Origin: Dysgonomonas sp. 25 | Lineage (GTDB): Bacteria > Bacteroidota > Bacteroidia > Bacteroidales > Dysgonomonadaceae | NCBI RefSeq assembly: GCF_010501075.1 | Contig: NZ_QVMN01000007.1 | Coordinates: 124,001 to 188,000, forward strand | DNA: 64,000 nt | Direction of reading: 5' to 3' | Shown: piece after piece, positions 55,089-62,469 of the stretch | Layout: every line of letters starts with the position of its first letter | How positions within the stretch are numbered: position 1 is the stretch's first letter | Translations under genes and position numbers: made by a program | The notes under the pieces: model-generated | What the model saw: only the letters and a program-made list of their open reading frames with translations | What the model was told of the DNA's origin: nothing | The model's database searches: none

Positions 55089-55655
55089 ATGAAAATCTCA
55101 ACGCATAAATTGGTTGCCGTATCATATGACTTGAACGTAGGTGAGGGAGATGAGCTCGAACTGATGGAGCGCGCTACGCCGGAGCAGCCACTTGAATTTA
55201 TCTTTGGAACAAATTCTATGCTCGAAGCTTTCGAGCGCAACCTCGACGGCTTGTCGGAAGGAGATACTTTCTCATTCCAATTGTCTCCGGATGAGGCATA
55301 TGGCGAATACGACGACGATTATGTTGTAAGCCTTCCACGCAATATCTTCGAAGTGGATGGGAAATTCAACGAGGATGTTATCAAAGAAGGAAACGTCGTT
55401 CCGATGATGGATACGAACGGTAACCGCTTGAACGGGGCAGTCCTCGAAGTAGGCCCTGAATCGGTAAAGATGGATTTCAACCATCCGTTAGCAGGCGAAA
55501 CGCTTAATTTCTCGGGTAAGGTTCTTTCGGTGAAAGAAGCCAGCGCCGAAGAAATAGCAGCATTGACAGCCTCTCACGGTTGCGGATCGGGTTGCGATTG
55601 CGGCGACGAAGAAGCCGATGCTTGCGGCTGCGGATCAAGTTGTGGTTGCCACTAA
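55089..55655 (+). CDS. slyD: FKBP-type prolyl isomerase SlyD
   Basis: 188 residues. The FKBP part (about 1-70 and 130-155, with YDLNVGEGDELELMERA) is split by the insert-in-flap chaperone domain (about 75-125, with DEAYGEYDDDYVVSLPRNIF). The C-terminal 25 residues are a metal-binding tail with seven Cys in GCGSGCDCGDEE... and ...ACGCGSSCGCH, plus His at either end. SlyD folds clients and delivers nickel to hydrogenase or urease in other bacteria; neither is in the window. It has a terminator of its own. Confidence 0.95.
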   Translation: MKISTHKLVAVSYDLNVGEGDELELMERATPEQPLEFIFGTNSMLEAFERNLDGLSEGDTFSFQLSPDEAYGEYDDDYVVSLPRNIFEVDGKFNEDVIKEGNVVPMMDTNGNRLNGAVLEVGPESVKMDFNHPLAGETLNFSGKVLSVKEASAEEIAALTASHGCGSGCDCGDEEADACGCGSSCGCH

Positions 55656-55681
55656 ATAGTTACTACGCAAATAATTATACT

Positions 55682-55711
55682 AAGCCTTCGAGTGATACTC
55701 GGAGGCTTTTC
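55682..55711 (+). terminator. Intrinsic terminator of slyD
   Basis: A 12-base stem AAGCCTTCGAGT / ACTCGGAGGCTT with one G-U pair and a 3-base loop, then TTTTC. Confidence 0.85.
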
Positions 55712-55712
55712 T

Positions 55713-56780
55713 TTACTCCTCTAACCGGTAATCTAATGGCAGCATGCAGCCTACCTTTTGCCCTCCCCACAAGCCACTGTATATAATCTTATCGAATTGG
55801 GTGGTGTTGCCGAAAGCGTCTACCAGTATCTTGTCTGCATTGAATACGATGTCCGATTGTTGTCTTCCGTGCTGGTCTAATAGAACGGTTACCCTGAGAT
55901 ATGGTTGTTTTACCTTGAACGAAGATAAATCGATTCTTTCTTCGGCTATTAAATCGTTAGGGATTATTTCCAGCATCTTCATGGATAACGTATCCTTTAT
56001 TATAAAGCATTTCTCGGAAGAGATTGGTAAACCATTCCTGAAAAGCTCATACTTAGTGCCTTTTAGTCCATTTTCTACAAGGTTTTTATAGAAGTAGTTG
56101 GTTGAGCTCATGTAGGCTTCTTTCCTGCGCTTTTCTATTTTATCATTGATTGTCTCGAAGTTGGAAAACATCGATTTCCCGCTGAGATAGGACCATTTAA
56201 GAAACTTCTCATTCAATGTGTTTTTCCAGGAGAATTTCAGTGTGAATTCCTGTATGTCGAAAACGACACGATAACCTAAATAGTTATTCTCGATAATTAA
56301 CGGTTTGTCCGAAACGGCTTTAAGTTCTTTTTCCGATTCGTCATAGTAAATGTGTATATCGTCTTCATTTATTATCTTACATGCTTTTCCCGCTTTGTCT
56401 TTCCCTAAGAAGTATTTCCGGAATATGGCCAGTTTCTCTTTGCGCGAGAAGATATCGGGTAAAACCGTCACTTCACTTAATCTCTGGTATTCCTTTTTTA
56501 GGTAAATGATTTCGGGTATTTCGTTGAATGGTGAAGGAAAAACCGCCAATTCATAAGACAAATGAGAAATAATCAGGTTGGTAGTCATCAACGTATAAAT
56601 AGGAATTTTAAATACCCCTTCTTTATCGGTGGTCGTATGTATCGATGTTCCGTCGAAATAGACATCGACATCTTGCAGCGGCTTTTTGGTGTCGGTGTCG
56701 TATACTTTGCCTGTCAGTATTTGTGCATAAGAAGAAAAACTGATAATCAGGAATAAGCAAAATATAAGTAATCTGTTCAT
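55713..56780 (-). CDS. Secreted carboxypeptidase-like regulatory domain protein
   Basis: 355 residues with a signal peptide (about 1-19, SSYAQ). Residues 20-100 are the CarboxypepD_reg-like beta-sandwich (ILTGKVYDTDTKKPLQDVDVYFDG, TTDKEGVFKI, ISHLSYE). The remaining 250 residues are a conserved Bacteroidetes partner of this domain, with FRKYFLGKDKAGKACKI and NNYLGYRVVFDIQEF, of unknown role. It is probably outer-membrane-associated. It converges with slyD and is a single gene. Confidence 0.88.
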   Translation of the reverse strand: MNRLLIFCLFLIISFSSYAQILTGKVYDTDTKKPLQDVDVYFDGTSIHTTTDKEGVFKIPIYTLMTTNLIISHLSYELAVFPSPFNEIPEIIYLKKEYQRLSEVTVLPDIFSRKEKLAIFRKYFLGKDKAGKACKIINEDDIHIYYDESEKELKAVSDKPLIIENNYLGYRVVFDIQEFTLKFSWKNTLNEKFLKWSYLSGKSMFSNFETINDKIEKRRKEAYMSSTNYFYKNLVENGLKGTKYELFRNGLPISSEKCFIIKDTLSMKMLEIIPNDLIAEERIDLSSFKVKQPYLRVTVLLDQHGRQQSDIVFNADKILVDAFGNTTQFDKIIYSGLWGGQKVGCMLPLDYRLEE

Positions 56781-56932
56781 TGTTGTCTTTGTTTTGTTTA
56801 TATATATGCAAATATATGGAAAATATTCTTAAAAAAAGCGCTTTTTCTGTTATATGGTAAAGCGTCTTACGGGCGTATATTTTGATGTGGATAAGGCCTT
56901 ATTTTTATCTCGAAACTTCTCCTGTAAAAAAT

Positions 56933-56963
56933 TTTGTTTATCCTTTATTTTAGCTTATTTTTG
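56933..56963 (+). promoter_or_regulatory. Promoter of the frdCAB operon
   Basis: TTTG at 56933-56936, a 19-base spacer and TATTTTTG at 56956-56963, an exact consensus. The leader would be about 100 bases. The remaining spacer back to 56781 shows nothing else. Confidence 0.8.
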
Positions 56964-57070
56964 CAATGCTGAAAAGCTATAGAAATAACCGATAAGTCAT
57001 TTTTATTATTGATAAAGAACAGTCAACAGAAAATTATCTAATCATAACAACTAAAAACAATTAAAATTTT

Positions 57071-57769
57071 ATGAGTTGCTTATTTACATCCTCAATTGGG
57101 AAGAAACTGATAATGAGTATATCAGGTGTCGTCCTGGTTTTGTTTTTATTGTTTCACGCAACAATGAACGTGATTGCTATCTTCTCCGAGGAGATGTACA
57201 ATGACATTTGTGCCCTGCTTGGCGCTAACTGGTATGCCGTTTTAGGAACAGCAGCCCTTGGCGCGATAGTGGCTATTCACTTCATCTATGCTTTCGTGCT
57301 GACAATACAAAACCGTAAAGCACGCGGTAAAGACCGTTATGCAGTAACTAAGAAACCAAAACCGGTAGAATGGGCGTCGCAGAACATGCTTGTTTTGGGT
57401 ATTATCGTTATCGGATTTTTAGGCTTGCACTTCAGCCACTTCTGGTACAAAATGATGTTTACCGAATTAATGGGGCATCATACCGTTAATCTGGGAGGCG
57501 AAGTTGTTTCTCCGCAAGACGGGGCAGCCTTTATTAAGTACTACTTCAGCCATCTGTGGATAGTAGTTGCATATCTTGTATGGTATGTGGCATTGTGGTT
57601 CCACCTTTCTCATGGGTTCTGGAGTGCGTTGCAAACAATCGGTTGGAACGGTAAAACATGGTTTAACCGTTGGAAGGTAATCAGCAACATTCTTGCTACT
57701 GCTATCTGCTTAGCCTTTGCTGCCGTGACGATCTTCTTCTATTTGAAATCGATTTACTGCCTCTGCTAA
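57071..57769 (+). CDS. frdC: Fumarate reductase/succinate dehydrogenase cytochrome b subunit
   Basis: 232 residues with five membrane helices (about 15-35, 55-78, 104-125, 160-182, 203-227). It is of the Wolinella-type single-subunit diheme class. Heme-ligand His candidates lie in FHATMNV (helix 1), AIHFIYAF (helix 2), LGLHFSHFWY (helix 3) and WFHLSHGFW (helix 4). It passes electrons between menaquinone and the flavoprotein at the inner membrane. It is first of the operon, with 44 bases before frdA. Fumarate reduction to succinate is the expected direction in an anaerobe. Confidence 0.94.
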   Translation: MSCLFTSSIGKKLIMSISGVVLVLFLLFHATMNVIAIFSEEMYNDICALLGANWYAVLGTAALGAIVAIHFIYAFVLTIQNRKARGKDRYAVTKKPKPVEWASQNMLVLGIIVIGFLGLHFSHFWYKMMFTELMGHHTVNLGGEVVSPQDGAAFIKYYFSHLWIVVAYLVWYVALWFHLSHGFWSALQTIGWNGKTWFNRWKVISNILATAICLAFAAVTIFFYLKSIYCLC

Positions 57770-57813
57770 ATCAGGGATGTTTAATTATTAAAGTCTAAAA
57801 AGAATTATACAAT

Positions 57814-59787
57814 ATGACAACTATATTAGATCCTAAAAAAGATTCTAAAGTTCCTGAGGGGCCACTCGAAAGGAAATGGACAGAATATAAAGATCACCAG
57901 AAATTAGTGAATCCTGCTAACAAGCGCCGCCTCGATATTATTGTGGTAGGTACAGGCTTGGCCGGAGCATCGGCAGCCGCTTCGCTTGGCGAGATGGGAT
58001 TCAACGTATTGAATTTCTGTATTCAGGATTCACCTCGCCGTGCGCACTCTATTGCTGCACAGGGGGGTATCAACGCTGCAAAGAACTATCAAAACGACGG
58101 TGACTCGGTTTACCGTTTGTTCTACGATACAATTAAAGGTGGTGACTACCGTGCACGCGAATCAAACGTATATCGTTTGGCCGAAGTAGCAAATAGCATC
58201 ATCGACCAATGTGTGGCTCAGGGAGTCCCTTTTGCCCGCGAATACGGAGGCCTTTTGGATAACCGTTCGTTCGGTGGTGCGCAGGTTTCGCGTACATTCT
58301 ATGCTAAAGGACAAACCGGACAACAGCTTTTGTTAGGTGCTTATTCAGCCCTTAGCCGTCAGGTGAACAAAGGGACTGTGAAATTATACACCCGTTACGA
58401 GATGGTCGAACTTGTCCTTGTGAAAGATGAGGATGGGGTAGAGCGTGCGCGTGGTATCATTGCCCGCAACCTCGTTACAGGTAAACTGGAGCGTTTTGCT
58501 GCTCATGCCGTAGTAATCGGGACTGGTGGATATGGTAATACATTCTTCCTTTCGACGAATGCAATGGGATCGAACGGTTCTGCCGCTATTCAGGCATATA
58601 AGAAAGGTGCATATTTCGCAAACCCTTGTTTTGCACAGATTCACCCGACTTGTATCCCGGTACACGGCGAGTTCCAGTCTAAATTGACATTGATGTCGGA
58701 ATCGCTTCGTAACGATGGACGCATTTGGGTTCCTAAGAAAAAAGAGGATGCAGAGGCTATTCGTGCAGGCAAGATGAAACCGACCGAAATAAAAGAGGAA
58801 GACCGCGACTACTATTTGGAGCGTCGCTATCCTGCATTTGGTAACCTCGTACCTCGTGACGTGGCTTCGCGTGCAGCGAAAGAGCGTTGCGATGCCGGTT
58901 TCGGTGTGAATAATACCGGCCTGGCTGTATATCTCGACTTCTCGGATGCTATCAACCGTTTAGGTCGTGATGTTGTTGAGGCTAAATATGGTAACCTCTT
59001 CCAGATGTATGAGAAAATCGTTGACGATAATCCGTACGAAACACCAATGATGATTTATCCGGCTATCCACTACACGATGGGTGGTATCTGGGTCGATTAC
59101 GAGTTGATGACTTCTATCAAAGGATTGTTTGCTATTGGCGAGGCCAACTTCTCCGACCACGGTGCAAACCGTTTGGGTGCATCGGCATTGATGCAGGGAT
59201 TGGCTGACGGATATTTCGTATTACCATATACTATCCAGAATTATTTGGCAGACCAGATTACTGTGCCGCGCTTCAGTACAGATTTACCTGAATTCCAGGC
59301 TGCTGAAAACGAGCTGAAAGAGAAAATCGCTAAATTGATGAATATCAAAGGTAAGCGTTCGGTGGATTCTATCCACAAAGAGCTTGGTATCATCATGTGG
59401 GATTTTGTAGGTATGGCGCGTACAAAAGAATCGTTGACAAAAGCTATCGATGATTTGAAGAGAGTGAAAGAGGAGTTCTGGACAAATGTTCGTATTCCGG
59501 GTGAAGCGAATGATTTGAATGTGGAACTTGAGAAAGCACTTCGTGTAGCAGACTTCATCGAGATAGGTTTGTTGATGGCATACGATGGGCTGAACCGTAA
59601 CGAGTCTTGTGGTGGACACTTCCGCGAAGAATACCAAACTCCTGAAGGTGAGGCTATGCGCGATGACCAAAACTATTCGTATGTTGCTTGTTGGAAATAT
59701 ACTGGCGACAATGAAGCTCCTGAATTAATCAAAGAGCCTCTCGATTATGAATTTGTTGTGAGACAACAGCGTAATTATAAATCGTAA
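57814..59787 (+). CDS. frdA: Fumarate reductase/succinate dehydrogenase flavoprotein subunit
   Basis: 657 residues. The FAD-binding Rossmann motif is [16 protein letters not shown] (about 43-58). The covalent FAD His78 is in [16 protein letters not shown]. Substrate-binding motifs are [19 protein letters not shown], a region around [10 protein letters not shown], and [12 protein letters not shown]. The length fits the Bacteroidetes/epsilon class. It interconverts fumarate and succinate on the cytosolic face. The 529-base gap to frdB is abnormal and is filled by the S23 unit. Confidence 0.96.
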   Translation: MTTILDPKKDSKVPEGPLERKWTEYKDHQKLVNPANKRRLDIIVVGTGLAGASAAASLGEMGFNVLNFCIQDSPRRAHSIAAQGGINAAKNYQNDGDSVYRLFYDTIKGGDYRARESNVYRLAEVANSIIDQCVAQGVPFAREYGGLLDNRSFGGAQVSRTFYAKGQTGQQLLLGAYSALSRQVNKGTVKLYTRYEMVELVLVKDEDGVERARGIIARNLVTGKLERFAAHAVVIGTGGYGNTFFLSTNAMGSNGSAAIQAYKKGAYFANPCFAQIHPTCIPVHGEFQSKLTLMSESLRNDGRIWVPKKKEDAEAIRAGKMKPTEIKEEDRDYYLERRYPAFGNLVPRDVASRAAKERCDAGFGVNNTGLAVYLDFSDAINRLGRDVVEAKYGNLFQMYEKIVDDNPYETPMMIYPAIHYTMGGIWVDYELMTSIKGLFAIGEANFSDHGANRLGASALMQGLADGYFVLPYTIQNYLADQITVPRFSTDLPEFQAAENELKEKIAKLMNIKGKRSVDSIHKELGIIMWDFVGMARTKESLTKAIDDLKRVKEEFWTNVRIPGEANDLNVELEKALRVADFIEIGLLMAYDGLNRNESCGGHFREEYQTPEGEAMRDDQNYSYVACWKYTGDNEAPELIKEPLDYEFVVRQQRNYKS

Positions 59788-59790
59788 AAT

Positions 59791-60306
59791 AGTTACGAGT
59801 TACAAGTTACGAGTTACAAGTTATTAGAGAATAATGAAGTAATTGGTAGCTTATAGATAGACTGAAAGTATGAAAACGCATAAAGACCTTATTGTCTGGA
59901 AAAAGGGAATTGATTTAGTGAAGTCAGCTTATGAATGTACAAGTCGCTTCCCTCAATCTGAGCAATTTGGATTAACTTCTCAAATAAGAAGATGTGCGGT
60001 TTCGATACCATCGAATATTGCTGAAGGATGTGGTAGGAACTCGGATAAAGAGCTGATTCATTTCTTGTATATTGCTCTTGGTTCGGCTTCGGAACTCGAA
60101 ACACAGATTATTATATCTGTAGAATTAGGGTTTATGCCACAAGAACAATCGGATAATATTCATCAGCAAGTTAATGAAATGGTAAGAATGATTTCATCCC
60201 TGATAAAGTCTATTAAAACTCGTAACGCTGATTTAATTCATTAAGTTTAAATAAACAAAAGTTATATTGTACAGTTCTTGTAACTCGTAACTCGTAACTT
60301 GTAACT
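59791..60306. mobile_element. S23 gene bracketed by inverted heptamer arrays inside the frd operon
   Basis: The left array is AGTTACG, AGTTACA, AGTTACG, AGTTACA, AGTTATT (59791-59825). The right array, read on the other strand, is AGTTACA, AGTTACG, AGTTACG, AGTTACA, AG (60306 back to 60277). Over 30 bases they pair with two non-Watson-Crick positions (one G-U, one A-C). Removing 59791-60306 leaves a 13-base frdA-frdB spacer, which is normal. The layout (S23 gene in the loop of a long stem) matches 23S rRNA intervening sequences. No target duplication or transposase is seen, so mobility is inferred. Confidence 0.6.
59870..60244 (+). CDS. Four-helix-bundle protein of the S23/IVP family
   Basis: 124 residues. 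The family start is HKDLIVWKKGIDLV, followed by the signature FPQSEQFGLTSQIRRCAVSIPSNIAEG (about 29-55), LIHFLYIALGSASELETQI (about 66-84) and a last helix MVRMISSLIKSIKTR. It probably forms a homopentamer as shown for relatives. The family was found in ORFs inside 23S rRNA intervening sequences and near retroelement or variable regions; its function is unproven. The start is a good ATG with GAAAGT before it. It is transcribed in the same direction as frdA and frdB, in the middle of their operon. Confidence 0.93.
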   Translation: MKTHKDLIVWKKGIDLVKSAYECTSRFPQSEQFGLTSQIRRCAVSIPSNIAEGCGRNSDKELIHFLYIALGSASELETQIIISVELGFMPQEQSDNIHQQVNEMVRMISSLIKSIKTRNADLIH

Positions 60307-60316
60307 GATAAAAACA

Positions 60317-61072
60317 ATGGATAAAACAATAAATATAAAAGTAAAAGTTTGGCGCCAGAGAGGTCCTAAAGTTAAAGGAGCTTTTGAAACATATGCGCTG
60401 GATGGCATTTCGGTTGACAGTTCATTCCTCGAAATGCTCGATATCCTAAACGAACAACTTGTAAACGAAGGTAAAGAGCCTATCGTATTCGACCACGACT
60501 GCCGCGAAGGTATATGCGGTATGTGTAGCCTCTATGTAAACGGAGAGCCGCATGGACCGGACACAAGTGTGACAACTTGCCAGTTGCACATGCGTAAGTT
60601 CAAAGATGGCGAAACTATTACAATCGAACCTTGGCGTTCGGCAGCCTTCCCTATCATCCGCGACTTGATGGTGGATCGTACGGCTTTCGATAAGATTATT
60701 CAGGCCGGAGGTTATACAAGTGTTAATACAGGCGGTGTGCCTGATGCGAATGCTATTCCAATCCCTAAACCGGATGCCGACGAGGCGATGGATGCAGCCT
60801 CTTGTATCGGTTGCGGAGCTTGTGTGGCAACTTGTAAAAATGGTTCGGCTATGCTTTTCGTATCGGCTAAGGTAAGTCAGTTGGCGCTCCTTCCGCAAGG
60901 ACGTGTCGAAGCTGCCCGTCGTGCCAAAGCCATGGTTGCTAAAATGGACGAATTAGGATTCGGTAACTGTACCAATACACAGGCTTGTGAAGCTGAATGT
61001 CCTAAGAATGTTTCTATCAGCAATATTGCCCGTCTGAACCGCGAATTCCTGAAAGCGAAGTTTAAAGACTAA
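60317..61072 (+). CDS. frdB: Fumarate reductase/succinate dehydrogenase iron-sulfur subunit
   Basis: 251 residues. The 2Fe-2S ligands are in [10 protein letters not shown] and a following TTC (about 59-90). The C-terminal ferredoxin part has [11 protein letters not shown] (4Fe-4S) and then [14 protein letters not shown], giving the 4Fe and 3Fe clusters. It links the flavin in FrdA to the hemes in FrdC. It is last of the operon, followed by a strong terminator. Confidence 0.95.
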   Translation: MDKTINIKVKVWRQRGPKVKGAFETYALDGISVDSSFLEMLDILNEQLVNEGKEPIVFDHDCREGICGMCSLYVNGEPHGPDTSVTTCQLHMRKFKDGETITIEPWRSAAFPIIRDLMVDRTAFDKIIQAGGYTSVNTGGVPDANAIPIPKPDADEAMDAASCIGCGACVATCKNGSAMLFVSAKVSQLALLPQGRVEAARRAKAMVAKMDELGFGNCTNTQACEAECPKNVSISNIARLNREFLKAKFKD

Positions 61073-61095
61073 GTTTGCAGAACGAACTATATCGG

Positions 61096-61131
61096 CAGCC
61101 TAATCAATTTTATTGGTTAGGCTGTTTTTTT
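61096..61131 (+). terminator. Intrinsic terminator of the frd operon
   Basis: A 13-base stem CAGCCTAATCAAT / ATTGGTTAGGCTG (one G-U pair), a 3-base loop and a run of seven T. It overlaps the 3' end of the convergent EamA gene. Confidence 0.92.
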
Positions 61132-61998
61132 GCTGATTGATTTCTGTGCAACGACCAATATAACGGAAATGATGATGAGGGCAATGCCAATAAAGCTGTA
61201 TAAACTAAACGCTTCGGAAAAATAAACAACCCCGACGGCGACTGCCACAACAGGCTCCATCGAACCGAGTATGGAAGTGGTGGTAGAACCCACATATTTT
61301 ATTGCCAGCACCAAAGTGAGATCCGAAATGACGGTACATAAAAGTGCCAGTAAAGAGAGTTCGGTAAAAGCCGAAAAGCTTGGGATAGGTTGCACACCTC
61401 CCGAAAGCAGGGCATATACTAAGAATATAAGCGCGCCGAAGAGAAGAATGTAGAAAGTTAATACTTCGGCAGGCAATTTTCCCGCCTTACTCTGGTTAAC
61501 GCCTACTATATAAATGGAATAGGTGAGGATGGTGATGCCTGCAATCAGTATGCCGAGCAGCCGGATATTACCACCGCCTGTCCAACAAAGAAATACAACC
61601 CCACACACGGCGATGATAGCGGCTAAGAGGAGGGATATAGACTTCCTCTCTTTGAAAAAGGCAACCATAAAGATGCTTACGGCAATGGGATACATAAAGT
61701 GTATTGTCGTCGCCATTCCGCTGGGGATGTAATGGTACGAATAGATAAGGAAAAGCGCTGTAGCTGCATATAAAGCACTCAGTGCGAATATGGAAAGCAG
61801 ATGCCGCGAGGGTATTTTCAGGCTTTCTTTCCGGATAAGGCAGATGCCTGCCATCATGATGGCTGAGAAGAGAAAGCGAAAAAACAAAATGGATGGTCCC
61901 TCTAATCCCTTTTCCATTAAGGGAATAGAAAACAATGGAATGAGTCCGAACGTGCCGGACGAAACCAGTGCAAAAATGATTCCCTTTAGAGTTTTCAT
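61117..61998 (-). CDS. EamA/DMT-family transporter
   Basis: 293 residues with ten membrane helices in two five-helix repeats. The signatures GIIFALVSSGTFGLIPLFSIPL at the N-terminus and VGSTTTSILGSMEPVVAVAVGVVYFSE in the second repeat are typical of EamA. The tail is basic (QKSISKKTA). The substrate is unknown. It is not closely similar to the EamA protein at 44655 beyond the family. Monocistronic; its 3' end runs through the frd terminator. Confidence 0.92.
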   Translation of the reverse strand: MKTLKGIIFALVSSGTFGLIPLFSIPLMEKGLEGPSILFFRFLFSAIMMAGICLIRKESLKIPSRHLLSIFALSALYAATALFLIYSYHYIPSGMATTIHFMYPIAVSIFMVAFFKERKSISLLLAAIIAVCGVVFLCWTGGGNIRLLGILIAGITILTYSIYIVGVNQSKAGKLPAEVLTFYILLFGALIFLVYALLSGGVQPIPSFSAFTELSLLALLCTVISDLTLVLAIKYVGSTTTSILGSMEPVVAVAVGVVYFSEAFSLYSFIGIALIIISVILVVAQKSISKKTA

Positions 61999-62108
61999 AA
62001 ACGATGATCTTAATTAAGCCTGCAAAGATAGCTATTGTATGCTGTCTAAAAAAGCCTTCTTTGTTAATCAATTGTTTAATATTGTTATTGGTTTATCAAT
62101 ATTTTTTT

Positions 62109-62172
62109 AGTTGACGAGTAAACCAGTTGACGAGTAAACCAGTTGACGAGTAAACGAGTATACAAGTATACA
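62109..62172 (+). repeat. Octamer array (eight units)
   Basis: AGTTGACG and AGTAAACC alternate three times (the last as AGTAAACG), then AGTATACA twice. It is the longest and cleanest octamer run in the window. The whole 61999-62469 gap is made of this array, a GC-rich hairpin, the AT-rich element and the ClC promoter. Confidence 0.8.
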
Positions 62173-62180
62173 AGAAGTAG

Positions 62181-62211
62181 AAGCCTCCCCGTAGGGGAGG
62201 TTGGAGGGGCT
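62181..62211. repeat. GC-rich hairpin repeat, copy 3
   Basis: AAGCCTCCCCGTAGGGGAGG followed by TTGGAGGGGCT; a CCTCCCC / GGGGAGG stem with a 3-base loop. Relative of 38204 and 51962. Confidence 0.65.
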
Positions 62212-62239
62212 AAAAAGTAACTACAATAAAAAATGCATA

Positions 62240-62360
62240 GGATATATATACTTTTTGTCTATCTTTTTTACTTAACATGTTTACAGTAAGTATAATATGA
62301 AGTGTGCAAAAGTAACACGAGGGTGACAAAAAGGTGACACATTTGTGGCTTTTTGGGGAA
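62240..62360 (+). repeat. AT-rich dispersed element, copy C
   Basis: GATATATATACTTTTTGTC, a TTTTTTACTTAACA block, TATAATATGAAGTG and CAAAAGTAACACGAGGGTG, then TTTGTGGCTTTTTGGGG. It is collinear with copies A and B. It lies about 80 bases before the ClC promoter element. Confidence 0.65.
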
Positions 62361-62439
62361 CAACTATAATCAGAATCGGAAAACGGCCGGAAGGCGTCTT
62401 TTTTAGTTAATTTTTTTCACTTTATCGTATAATTTTTTA

Positions 62440-62447
62440 TACTTTTG
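62440..62447 (+). promoter_or_regulatory. -7 promoter element (TACTTTTG) of the ClC gene
   Basis: An exact TAnnTTTG match 23 bases before the ATG. TTCA is at the -33 position with a 20-base spacer. Confidence 0.55.
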
Positions 62448-62469
62448 GTGGCTCATAGAAAATAAGGAA

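Noticed and set aside
55567-55655. Cys-rich tail of SlyD as a separate metallothionein-like gene
   Set aside because: It is in frame with slyD without a stop and such tails are normal in the family.
62109-62172. Octamer array as CRISPR or plasmid-type iteron origin
   Set aside because: Units are directly abutting with no spacers, occur at many loci, and there is no replication gene or DnaA box cluster nearby.
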